DNA of 7,875 bases from Campylobacteraceae bacterium. GTDB lineage: Bacteria; Campylobacterota; Campylobacteria; Campylobacterales; Sulfurovaceae. Below the pieces are notes generated by a model that had not been told where the DNA came from, made no database searches, and saw only the letters and a program-made list of their open reading frames with translations. Below are positions 1-6,820 of this stretch, piece after piece; within the stretch, counting starts at the first letter, position 1, and every line of letters starts with the position of its first letter. The stretch lies in contig JALSHP010000380.1 in NCBI GenBank assembly GCA_026982175.1, positions 1 to 7,875 of the forward strand. Reading direction: 5' to 3'. The position numbers and the translations under genes are program-made.

Positions 1-2415
1 GCCGTAGCTATGAGTTTTATCATGTTTGACATCATTTAAGATGATACCAGCAGATTCAATATTTATCTCATCTTTGATTCCTTGAAAGTGTTCAATAAAT
101 CCTTTTTCTCCAACATTGGCACGTACAACAAGAAGAACAATATCAACATAAGGTATGAGTACTTTTGCATCAATAACAGAGCCTATAGGAGGGGTATCAA
201 AGAGTATATAATCATACTCTTTAGATAGAAGTTGAAGGGTCTCCTTAAACTTTTCACTCATTAAAAGTTCCGATGGATTAGGTGGTACTGCTCCTGCAGG
301 GAAAAAGTCTAAATGTGCAGTAACGTTTTGAATACATATATCTAATTCAAGACTACTACTTAGATATTGGGTCATTCCTAATTTATTACTTTGTTTTAAT
401 TCTTGATAAAGTCTGGGTTTTCGTAAATCTAAATCCATAATAAGAACACGTTTTTTTGTTTGAGAAACTATTTCAGCTAAATTCGCAATGACAGTTGTTT
501 TACCTTCCCCAGCTATGGTAGAAGAGATTAGAATATTGATACATTTTTTATTCTTAGGTAAGACAAATTGTAAGTTTGTTCGTATATTACGTATGGCTTC
601 TTCAAAAAAACGTTTATTTTTTTTATTTGGTAGGCTTCCGTAAAGAGGTATGTTGGTTAACTCTTTAATGTCCTCTTCAGTACGAATTTTTGTGTCAAGC
701 ATTGCTTTAAAAAGAACATAAAAGATAGCAAGTATCAATCCTGTTATAAACCCTACTATGACAATAAGCTTTTTATTGGGTTTAATAGGCTTAAGTGCTT
801 CTCTTGCATTTTCAATAATTTGTGTATTTTCAATAATTGAAGCCAAAGACATCTCGGTCTCCATCTTCTTTTGTAATAGAAACGTATAGATATTTTCACT
901 GACTACAAATTTACGTTTTAACTCTTGAACGGTTAAACTCTTTTCAGGTAGGGTTTGCATTAAGGAATTACTTTTTATAATGTCTTTTTTAAGGAGTGAA
1001 ATTTTATTTTTTATATTCTCTTTAGTGGTAATAATATTGCTAAGAATCTTCTCTTTAATTGAATCTTTACTCTGATTAAGTCGTTCAATATCAGTTGCAA
1101 TATAGGCATCAATGGCTTCTTCTATCTCTGCAATAGTACTATTTACTTGTAGTACTTGTGGATGGGTAGAGGTAAAGTTGAAGTTTAGTTCCGTTAGTTT
1201 ACTTTTCTCCTCTTGTAGCTCTTGAATGAGCCGTTCAAGCTGGGGTCTTTTGCTTAATGCTTTTTCTCTGTTTTGAGCTTGAAGATTCATCTCTTCTAGC
1301 TCTATATTCGTTGCGTGAAAGTGTTCAATAAGACTTTTAATAGAAGAGAGTTCTATTCCACTATTTAGTAATGAAACAGTATTTAATTCATCTCTTGTTA
1401 ATTTTTGTTGAAAGCTATTTAAGGCTTGAAGCTGTAGTTTTAACGTTTTTACCAACTCTTTTTTCTTACTTAATTGCTCTAAAATTAGTTTGTTCTTGTT
1501 CTCTAGTGTAAAAAAAGTTTGGTTCTTTTTTTGATAATCTTTTAAGTTTTTCCCTTCACCTTTAAGTTGTCTCTCTATAATACTAATTTGACTATTTATA
1601 AAATATAATCTTTTTTTCAACTCAGATGTTTTTTTAGTAAGCGTTAGCTCTCTAAACTCTTTAGCAATTTTTGCTACTATCTCTTTGGCTCTTCTTGGAA
1701 CAGTGTCTTGGTAGCTAATTTGAAGTACATTATCAGAAAGAATGGTAGTGGTTAAGTTTTTTAAAATATTATCAGTAAGTAACTCGGGGTTCTCTTTCTT
1801 TATATAGTAATTTTTATCTGCTAATGTAGACTTTTTGCGTACTCGCATACTAAAGTAGTCACTTTTGATTAATTCTCCAAAATTATGGGTTTGGTTATAA
1901 TCAAGTAAATCAACTGTTAAGATAAACTGCTTTTTATCTATGGGTGTAATTTTAAAAAACTCCTCATAGATAGTTTTATCTTCTTTTTGTAAAGCATCAT
2001 CATGAATCTCTAAAAAAATATCTAAGTTTTCAAACTGATAGATTTCATCTTTTCTATAGTTATGCTCAATAAAATAGCGTTGAGAGATATCAAGATTTTG
2101 AATAGCACTGTTAATGAAATCTCTTGTCTCTAAAGTAAGCTTTACCGTTTCTAATGTTTTCTCTGTTGTTCCTGTTAAGTCAGATAGGCTATTAGGTATT
2201 AAGGCACTCATAGACGATTTTTTTTCATCTGAGAATGAAATTTTGACACTACTACTGTAAATAGGTGCTAAGAAGTAACTATAGAGAAATGCTCCAATTG
2301 TAATTAAAAGTGTGATAAATATAATAGTGAAAAATCTTTTTTTAAGGGTTCTAAAAAGTTTACCTAAATCAATCTCATCCTCTTCTATGGCAATATTTTG
2401 TTGGTTATGTGGCAT
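1..2415 (-). CDS. wzc: Wzc-type polysaccharide co-polymerase / BY-family tyrosine autokinase, C-terminus cut off by window edge
   Basis: This inner-membrane protein would control chain length and export of exopolysaccharide or capsule, cycling through tyrosine autophosphorylation. I read 805 uninterrupted codons from ATG at 2415, with no stop in frame. In order they show a short acidic cytoplasmic N-terminus, TM1 at about residues 28-49, a Wzz-like periplasmic part, a long charged coiled-coil stretch (about 230-480), a GNVR-type segment, a proline-containing LKPIKP motif, and TM2 at about 550-572. The kinase domain follows: EX2RX2R oligomerisation motif (E606, R609, R612), Walker A AGEGKTT (K639), Walker A' IMDLDLR (D661, D663, R665) and Walker B ILFDTPP (D740). 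The visible end reads THSYG, where the tyrosine cluster of this family normally begins, so probably only a few to about 20 residues are missing. It lies 10 bases downstream of the export lipoprotein gene. No cognate phosphatase is visible. The family is certain; which polymer it handles is unknown. Confidence 0.95.
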   Translation of the reverse strand, partial: MPHNQQNIAIEEDEIDLGKLFRTLKKRFFTIIFITLLITIGAFLYSYFLAPIYSSSVKISFSDEKKSSMSALIPNSLSDLTGTTEKTLETVKLTLETRDFINSAIQNLDISQRYFIEHNYRKDEIYQFENLDIFLEIHDDALQKEDKTIYEEFFKITPIDKKQFILTVDLLDYNQTHNFGELIKSDYFSMRVRKKSTLADKNYYIKKENPELLTDNILKNLTTTILSDNVLQISYQDTVPRRAKEIVAKIAKEFRELTLTKKTSELKKRLYFINSQISIIERQLKGEGKNLKDYQKKNQTFFTLENKNKLILEQLSKKKELVKTLKLQLQALNSFQQKLTRDELNTVSLLNSGIELSSIKSLIEHFHATNIELEEMNLQAQNREKALSKRPQLERLIQELQEEKSKLTELNFNFTSTHPQVLQVNSTIAEIEEAIDAYIATDIERLNQSKDSIKEKILSNIITTKENIKNKISLLKKDIIKSNSLMQTLPEKSLTVQELKRKFVVSENIYTFLLQKKMETEMSLASIIENTQIIENAREALKPIKPNKKLIVIVGFITGLILAIFYVLFKAMLDTKIRTEEDIKELTNIPLYGSLPNKKNKRFFEEAIRNIRTNLQFVLPKNKKCINILISSTIAGEGKTTVIANLAEIVSQTKKRVLIMDLDLRKPRLYQELKQSNKLGMTQYLSSSLELDICIQNVTAHLDFFPAGAVPPNPSELLMSEKFKETLQLLSKEYDYILFDTPPIGSVIDAKVLIPYVDIVLLVVRANVGEKGFIEHFQGIKDEINIESAGIILNDVKHDKTHSYG

Positions 2416-2422
2416 CTATTGA

Positions 2423-2427
2423 CTCCT
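2423..2427 (-). promoter_or_regulatory. Ribosome binding site of the wzc-type gene, overlapping the upstream stop codon
   Basis: On the minus strand AGGAG sits 7 bases before ATG 2415. Its first two bases are the last two of the TAG stop of the export lipoprotein gene (TAGGAG). This fixes the kinase start and suggests that terminating ribosomes re-initiate on the second gene, coupling production of the two export partners. Confidence 0.75.
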
Positions 2428-3169
2428 AATTGGTTAAAAATTTAATATTGACAAAGCTACTAAGTGTACTAGAGATAGCTTGAAGAATTGGTAGGTAGTC
2501 ATTTATAGCGACTTTAATGGCTTTGGTGTCTTTTGGTTCAATATAGACGATACTACCATTTTTTAACATTAAGTTTTGGCTATTTAAAGTAGAAAAGTTG
2601 TTAAAGTTGAGTGTTTGCATCACATATTTTCCATTTTCTTGGCTAATCACCCGTATTTGACTTCTAAGTGCTTGATCCGTTAAACCTCCCGAACGAGCAA
2701 TCGCTTCAATAATAGAGATACTTTCACCCTCTAATGGAACAACCCCTTGTTTGCTTACTTCTCCAAGTACATAAACTTTATGATTTTTAATAGAAGCTTT
2801 TACATAGGGAGCTTTTAGAAACTCTTTATATCTGTAAGTTAATTCTTGATTAAGCTCTTTAATCGTTAGACCCTCAACTTTAACACTATTAAGCAGAGGA
2901 AGCAGAATTGTTCCATCTTCATAGACAACATATTTATTACTAGGAGTGGTAGCTAATCCACGCTCATTCATCATAATATTTGCACGTCTATTCATGTTAA
3001 TAATATCTATTTCTAAAATATCATTGGGTAAAATTTTAGAGCTGTATGAGATGTTTAACTCTTGTGATGAAATTGTATGATTATCATTTTTTGGTTGAAA
3101 AAGTTTGTACTCTTTAGTACTACATCCTGTGGATAAAAATATTAAAAACAATAAGATAAAAAGTCTCAA
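2426..3169 (-). CDS. wza: Outer-membrane polysaccharide export lipoprotein (Wza/OPX family, short single-SLBB form)
   Basis: This would form the outer-membrane or periplasmic exit channel for an exopolysaccharide, working with the adjacent Wzc-type protein. The 247-residue product starts with a lipoprotein signal: a hydrophobic stretch at residues 3-12, then LSTGC with the lipidated cysteine at C16. A poly_export domain covers about 44-127 (ILPNDILEIDI, YEDGTILLPLL, then the helix GLTIKELNQEL). One SLBB domain follows from about 131 (VYVLGEVSKQGVV, then IIEAIARSGGL). The C-terminal segment at about 216-240 could be the amphipathic membrane-spanning helix of the Wza barrel. E. coli Wza is about 380 residues with more ring domains, so this is a compact version. 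The start is TTG. It is supported by AAAGGA 7 bases upstream and by the lipoprotein signal; the first in-frame ATG lies near residue 59, inside the export domain. The family is firm; the symbol is by analogy. Confidence 0.92.
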   Translation of the reverse strand: MRLFILLFLIFLSTGCSTKEYKLFQPKNDNHTISSQELNISYSSKILPNDILEIDIINMNRRANIMMNERGLATTPSNKYVVYEDGTILLPLLNSVKVEGLTIKELNQELTYRYKEFLKAPYVKASIKNHKVYVLGEVSKQGVVPLEGESISIIEAIARSGGLTDQALRSQIRVISQENGKYVMQTLNFNNFSTLNSQNLMLKNGSIVYIEPKDTKAIKVAINDYLPILQAISSTLSSFVNIKFLTN

Positions 3170-3176
3170 TAGAAAT

Positions 3177-3182
3177 TCCTTT
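3177..3182 (-). promoter_or_regulatory. Ribosome binding site that decides the TTG start of the export lipoprotein
   Basis: AAAGGA on the minus strand lies 7 bases before the TTG at 3169. Together with the lipobox-bearing signal peptide that begins there, it shows TTG to be the real start even though it is not ATG. A TTG start usually lowers initiation rate. Confidence 0.75.
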
Positions 3183-3199
3183 AGTAAAGTTAAAGTCTA

Positions 3200-3205
3200 A
3201 TTATA
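3200..3205 (-). promoter_or_regulatory. Predicted -10 box of the polysaccharide export operon
   Basis: The minus strand carries a perfect TATAAT 30 bases before the TTG start, preceded by A/T-rich runs and no clear -35. Epsilonproteobacterial housekeeping promoters typically have a strong -10 and periodic A/T tracts instead of a -35, which fits. It predicts a leader of roughly 24 bases. The surroundings are so AT-rich that chance matches are expected. Confidence 0.45.
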
Positions 3206-3303
3206 AATGTTTTTTTATATATTTAAACTTAATAACATTTTTTATTGTAAATTATTTTTTAATGTTTTATTTAATAGAAAATATCTCTTTTCAGATAATC
3301 ATC

Positions 3304-3316
3304 ACGATATTATCGT
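3304..3316. repeat. Perfect inverted repeat ACGATA-T-TATCGT, operator-like
   Basis: Two 6-base arms flank a single central base, and the repeat ends exactly where the TATAAT of the rightward promoter begins. Its position in the -35/-10 spacer is where a repressor would block RNA polymerase. It is also more GC-containing than its surroundings. A second, looser pair (GATAAT at 3294-3299 and ATTATC at 3309-3314) overlaps it. No regulator is identified. Confidence 0.4.
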
Positions 3317-3322
3317 TATAAT
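3317..3322 (+). promoter_or_regulatory. Predicted -10 box of the gltX-pgi-galU operon
   Basis: A perfect TATAAT lies 33 bases before the gltX ATG, with no convincing -35 at the usual spacing, as is common in Campylobacterota. It predicts a leader of about 26 bases containing AAGG at 3342-3345, a weak ribosome site 10 bases before the start codon. It is the best candidate in the divergent region for driving the three-gene operon. Confidence 0.5.
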
Positions 3323-3355
3323 TTAAAAATTAATTTCTTTTAAGGTTCTCTATTT

Positions 3356-4741
3356 ATGACAACAACACGTTTCGCACCATCACCAACAGGTTACTTACAC
3401 ATCGGAGGGCTAAGAACAGCTCTTTTTTCATGGCTTTGGGCTAAAAAAAATGAGGGTCAATTTTTACTAAGAATTGAAGATACCGATTTAGTGCGTAACT
3501 CTGAAGATGCTGTAACAGCCATTCTAAAAGCCTTTGATTGGGTAGGAATGTCGTACGATGGTGAGGCGATTTTTCAGTCGAAACGTTTTGAACTTTATGC
3601 CCAATATGTAGAACAACTCTTAAATGAAGGAAAAGCCTATAAATGCTATATGTCCAAAGAGGAGCTAACAGCTCTTCGTGAAGAGCAGATGGCAAAAGGG
3701 GAACGTACCCGTTATGATGGTCGCTACCGTGACTTTAGAGGAACGCCACCAGAGGGGGTTGAGCCTGTTATTCGGATTAAAGCACCTACTGAAGGAACAA
3801 TTAGCTTTGTAGATGGGGTAAAAGGTGAGATAAACATTGCAGCCTCTGAAGTTGATGATTTTGTAATTGCACGTGCAGGTGGAGTGCCTACTTACAACTT
3901 TGTGGTAGCCATTGATGATGCGTTGATGGGGCTAAGCGATGTTATTCGTGGTGATGACCACCTCTACAATACCCCAAAACAGATAGTTGTTTATGAAGCC
4001 TTAGGTTTTAAATTGCCAAACTTCTACCATGTCGCGATGATAAATAATGAGCAGGGTAAAAAACTCTCAAAACGAGATGGGGCGACCGATGTGATGGAGT
4101 ACAAAACCTTAGGTTATTTGCCTGAAGCACTCTTAAACTTTTTAGTGCGTTTGGGTTGGAGTCATGGCGACCAAGAGATATTTAGCATTGAAGAGATGAT
4201 AGAGCTATTTGACCCTAAAAATATTAACAAAAGTTCTTCTAACTATAACCTAGATAAGCTCTTATGGCTCAATGCTCACTACATTAAAAATAAACCTCAC
4301 AGTGAATTAGCAGAGCTTCTGGTTGATTTTGGGGTAGATATTCGAGAACATAGTAAAAAAGATTTAATCTTAAATGCTACCAAAGAGCGTGGTAAGACTT
4401 TAGTAGAGTTAGCAGAACAGGTTAATTTGATTTTAAATGCACCCACAGATTACAATGCTAAAAACTTTAAAAAAGCCTTTAAAGAGGATACCCCTGAAAT
4501 ATTAGCACTCTTTATGACGATTTTAAAAGAGGCAGAGCTTAATGAAGTGGCAGATTATCATAAAGTCATAGAAGCCGTAGTAGAACAAAAAGAGATAGGC
4601 TTTGGAAAGATTGGTATGCCTTTGCGTGTAAGTCTTTTAGGCTCTATGACAGGTTCAGGACTTGACGAGATTATGGCTATTTTGGGTAGAGATGAGACAC
4701 TTAGCCGTATTGAAAAAGCGATAAACGAACTCAACACATAG
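3356..4741 (+). CDS. gltX: Glutamyl-tRNA synthetase, GltX1-like
   Basis: This cytoplasmic class I synthetase attaches glutamate to tRNA. The 461 residues match the usual family length. The first part is the Rossmann catalytic domain: HIGG signature at residues 15-18 within PSPTGYLHIGGLRTA, RIEDTD at 39-44, GVPTYNFVVAIDD, RGDDHLYNTPKQ, and the KMSKS-type loop K236-LSKR-240. A helical anticodon-binding domain runs from about 330 to the end. Residues corresponding to the zinc cysteines of E. coli GluRS are mostly replaced (C97 kept, M99 and Y124 instead of Cys), so the zinc site is probably absent. From memory it resembles H. pylori GltX1, which charges tRNA-Glu, more than GltX2, which makes Glu-tRNA-Gln for GatCAB amidation. 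It is the first gene of the operon, 3 bases before pgi. Enzyme identity is very secure; the paralogue assignment is less so. Confidence 0.97.
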   Translation: MTTTRFAPSPTGYLHIGGLRTALFSWLWAKKNEGQFLLRIEDTDLVRNSEDAVTAILKAFDWVGMSYDGEAIFQSKRFELYAQYVEQLLNEGKAYKCYMSKEELTALREEQMAKGERTRYDGRYRDFRGTPPEGVEPVIRIKAPTEGTISFVDGVKGEINIAASEVDDFVIARAGGVPTYNFVVAIDDALMGLSDVIRGDDHLYNTPKQIVVYEALGFKLPNFYHVAMINNEQGKKLSKRDGATDVMEYKTLGYLPEALLNFLVRLGWSHGDQEIFSIEEMIELFDPKNINKSSSNYNLDKLLWLNAHYIKNKPHSELAELLVDFGVDIREHSKKDLILNATKERGKTLVELAEQVNLILNAPTDYNAKNFKKAFKEDTPEILALFMTILKEAELNEVADYHKVIEAVVEQKEIGFGKIGMPLRVSLLGSMTGSGLDEIMAILGRDETLSRIEKAINELNT

Positions 4742-4744
4742 CCC

Positions 4745-5980
4745 ATGCAAAATAGACTACACTTTAAGCGTTGTTCCAATGTAACCGAGCAGAAAAAACT
4801 GCTTTTTAAAGCCCTAGAAGAGGAGCAAAATACCACTGGTTACTATGGGCTACCTTCTCAAAATATTGATGAACTCTTAGCCTATGCCAATGGGTTTGAG
4901 GATAATATAAAAAATATTGTGGTACTAGGTATTGGTGGGAGTTCTTTAGGGGCTAAAGCAATTTATGAATTTTTAAAACCTGTCAAAAAACCAAGTCGAA
5001 AACTTTTCTTTTTTGAGAGTACCGACCCCATTAATATTATGGAGATACTCTCCAAAATAGCCTTAGATAAAGCACATTTTTTAGTGATTTCCAAATCAGG
5101 TGGTACGGTTGAGACGATTTCTATCTTTAAGTATCTCTATGCCCAACAAAGTAGTGCCTCTTCCTATACCTTTATCAGCGATGAAAATTCAAATTTAGAT
5201 AAATTTGCCCAAGAGATTGGCTCAAAAATATTTTACTTACCCTCTAATGTAGGTGGACGCTTTTCGGTGTTATCGGTTGTGGGTTTACTCCCTTTGGTAC
5301 TTTGTGGGGTAGATATTAAGTCCTTACTCAAAGGTGCTTCTTTGGTTAAAGAGAGCTTTTTTAATGATGGTTATCTCAAAGAGACACTGCTAGATAAAGC
5401 GATTTTTTATGGGAAATATCACACGACTTATAACATTAATTGTCTCTTTGCTTACTCTGAAACTTTGCGTTATTTTTCTGAATGGTATGTGCAACTTTGG
5501 GGCGAGAGTTTGGGCAAACGACAGCAAAATTCTGCGTTTCATGTGGGCGTGACCCCCATAGGACTCATTGGACCTAAAGACCAACACTCTTTTTTACAAC
5601 TCTTAAGTGAGGGAACACGTGACAAATCGGTGACTTTTATTAAGATTAAAGAGTTTCACAATGAGTTAAGTATCCCCAACTCAAAGCTACCACATTTAGA
5701 ATCACTCAATATGCTCAACGGCATTACTTTTCACGACCTAATCACCATGCAGAGCGATTCGGTCATTGAAGCACTTTTAAAAGAGGGAGAGATTCCTTTA
5801 GATGAGATTGTCATTGAGCAGGTAGATGAGCAGAGTATCGGAGAGCTTATTTACTATTATGAGTTATTGACCTCTTTAGTGGGTCGTCTTATTAATGTCA
5901 ATACCTATGACCAACCAGGGGTTGAAGCAGGAAAAATTATACTTAAAAATAAACTACTACAAAGGCTTAAAAATGATTAA
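4745..5980 (+). CDS. pgi: Glucose-6-phosphate isomerase (short epsilonproteobacterial form)
   Basis: This cytoplasmic enzyme interconverts glucose-6-phosphate and fructose-6-phosphate, here probably feeding hexose phosphate toward UDP-glucose or glycolysis/gluconeogenesis. The 411 residues carry two SIS-type sugar-phosphate isomerase folds. Visible motifs are LGIGGSSLG (about 61-69), the phosphate loop SKSGGTVET (about 116-124), the first Pgi signature NVGGRFS (R172), WGESLGKR with catalytic-type E254, DQHS with H281, and a full second signature ending in YDQPGVEAGK (K397). It is much shorter than the E. coli enzyme of about 550 residues but normal for Campylobacterota and many Gram-positives. 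The ATG lies 3 bases after the gltX stop with no Shine-Dalgarno-like sequence before it, and no better in-frame start follows nearby, so translation is probably coupled to gltX. The end overlaps galU by 8 bases. Confidence 0.95.
   Translation: MQNRLHFKRCSNVTEQKKLLFKALEEEQNTTGYYGLPSQNIDELLAYANGFEDNIKNIVVLGIGGSSLGAKAIYEFLKPVKKPSRKLFFFESTDPINIMEILSKIALDKAHFLVISKSGGTVETISIFKYLYAQQSSASSYTFISDENSNLDKFAQEIGSKIFYLPSNVGGRFSVLSVVGLLPLVLCGVDIKSLLKGASLVKESFFNDGYLKETLLDKAIFYGKYHTTYNINCLFAYSETLRYFSEWYVQLWGESLGKRQQNSAFHVGVTPIGLIGPKDQHSFLQLLSEGTRDKSVTFIKIKEFHNELSIPNSKLPHLESLNMLNGITFHDLITMQSDSVIEALLKEGEIPLDEIVIEQVDEQSIGELIYYYELLTSLVGRLINVNTYDQPGVEAGKIILKNKLLQRLKND
5961..5965 (+). promoter_or_regulatory. Ribosome binding site of galU, inside the end of pgi
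   Basis: AAAGG lies 7 bases before ATG 5973, within the last codons of pgi. It selects this ATG as the galU start over an in-frame ATG at 5895, which would add 26 residues unlike any GalU and has no such site in front of it. Confidence 0.75.
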
Positions 5981-6797
5981 AAAATGTCTATTCCCCGCAG
6001 CAGGTTACGGTACACGATTTTTACCAGCAACGAAAGCAACCCCTAAAGAGATGCTACCTATTTTAACCAAACCTCTCATTCAGTATGGTGTAGAAGAGGC
6101 AGTAGAAGCAGGAATTACTACCATGGCAATTGTCTCTGGGCGAGGTAAACGTGCCATTGAAGACCATTTTGACATTAGCTATGAGTTAGAGCATCAGATT
6201 AAAGGGGGAAGCAAAGAGGTACTCTTAGATGAGATTCGTTCTCTCATTACCCGTTGTACTTTCTCTTATACCCGTCAAGTCCAGATGAAAGGGCTAGGTC
6301 ACGCCATCTTAACAGGTGAAACGCTTATTGGAAAGGAAGCCTTTGCCGTGGTACTAGCAGATGATTTATGTCACCATGAGACAGAGGGTGTGTTAAAGCA
6401 GATGATGGAGGTTTATGAGAAGTACCAATGTTCAGTCGTTGCCATTGAAGAAGTACCCATGGAGCAAACGCACAAATATGGGGTTATTGCAGGTAAATTG
6501 GTCGATGGAACAGAGGACACTTACAGAGTCTCTGATATGGTTGAAAAACCAGAACCAAAAGATGCCCCAACGAACTTAGCGATTATTGGTCGCTACATTT
6601 TAACGCCTGATATTTTTGATATTTTAAGAGAGACTAAGCCAGGTAAGGGTGAAGAGATTCAGATTACCGATGCCTTGCTTGAACAAGCCAAACAAGGACG
6701 TGTGATTGCGTTTAAGTTTAAAGGTAAACGTTTTGATTGTGGGTCTGTGGATGGATTTGTAGAGGCGACCAATTGGTTTTATGAGAAGATGAAGTAG
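5973..6797 (+). CDS. galU: UTP-glucose-1-phosphate uridylyltransferase (UDP-glucose pyrophosphorylase)
   Basis: This cytoplasmic enzyme makes UDP-glucose and pyrophosphate from UTP and glucose-1-phosphate. UDP-glucose is the precursor for glucose, galactose and glucuronate units of surface polysaccharides and lipooligosaccharide. From ATG 5973 the protein has 274 residues, close to the H. pylori enzyme. It shows the nucleotide-binding start FPAAGYGTRFLPATKATPKE (residues 7-26, with G13-T-R15 and K25), the Mg-binding region VLADDLCHH (D130/D131), VEKPEP (190-195), and a C-terminal FKGKRFDCGSVDGFVEA segment. The start overlaps the last 8 bases of pgi and has its own AAAGG site. The stop codon TAG forms the first bases of a strong hairpin. 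Within the operon it acts two steps from Pgi; the phosphoglucomutase between them must be encoded elsewhere. The divergent export operon is a plausible consumer of its product. Confidence 0.96.
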   Translation: MIKKCLFPAAGYGTRFLPATKATPKEMLPILTKPLIQYGVEEAVEAGITTMAIVSGRGKRAIEDHFDISYELEHQIKGGSKEVLLDEIRSLITRCTFSYTRQVQMKGLGHAILTGETLIGKEAFAVVLADDLCHHETEGVLKQMMEVYEKYQCSVVAIEEVPMEQTHKYGVIAGKLVDGTEDTYRVSDMVEKPEPKDAPTNLAIIGRYILTPDIFDILRETKPGKGEEIQITDALLEQAKQGRVIAFKFKGKRFDCGSVDGFVEATNWFYEKMK

Positions 6798-6815
6798 GGT
6801 GCTTATTGCACCCTA
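6795..6815. terminator. Perfect 8-bp hairpin between convergent galU and the 258-residue gene
   Basis: Arms TAGGGTGC (6795-6802) and GCACCCTA (6808-6815) pair perfectly around the loop TTATT. The left arm includes the galU stop codon. It fills the 23-base gap between convergent genes, where a shared terminator is expected. However, the plus transcript continues with six A residues, not U, and the minus transcript continues with CTTCATCTTC. It is therefore not a textbook intrinsic terminator in either direction. It could block 3' exonucleases or stop transcription in another way. Confidence 0.55.
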
Positions 6816-6820
6816 AAAAA

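Noticed and set aside
601..625. Runs of 7-8 identical A/T bases in the kinase gene (also at 451-457 and 2218-2225) as phase-variation tracts
   Set aside because: Phase-variable surface genes in this phylum mostly use long G/C tracts; these short A/T runs encode Lys/Phe codons and fit the base composition. The frame is intact.
3233..3266. AACATT ... AATGTT inverted repeat in the divergent intergenic region
   Set aside because: Six-base A/T-rich arms about 22 bases apart in a very AT-rich stretch are expected by chance.
3441..3695. Minus-strand open frame of 84 codons inside gltX
   Set aside because: It lies wholly antisense to a well-supported synthetase domain, and its product has no recognisable features.
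4558..4836. Minus-strand open frame of 92 codons across the gltX-pgi junction
   Set aside because: It is antisense to two certain genes; the hydrophobic, serine-rich look is a by-product of the opposite coding strand.
5390..5587. Minus-strand open frame of 65 codons inside pgi
   Set aside because: It is antisense to the Pgi active-site region, with no supporting start context.
5895..5972. Longer GalU start at 5895 adding 26 residues
   Set aside because: It would overlap pgi by 86 bases, lacks a ribosome site and adds residues before the conserved KKCLFPAAG start; ATG 5973 has AAAGG at correct spacing.
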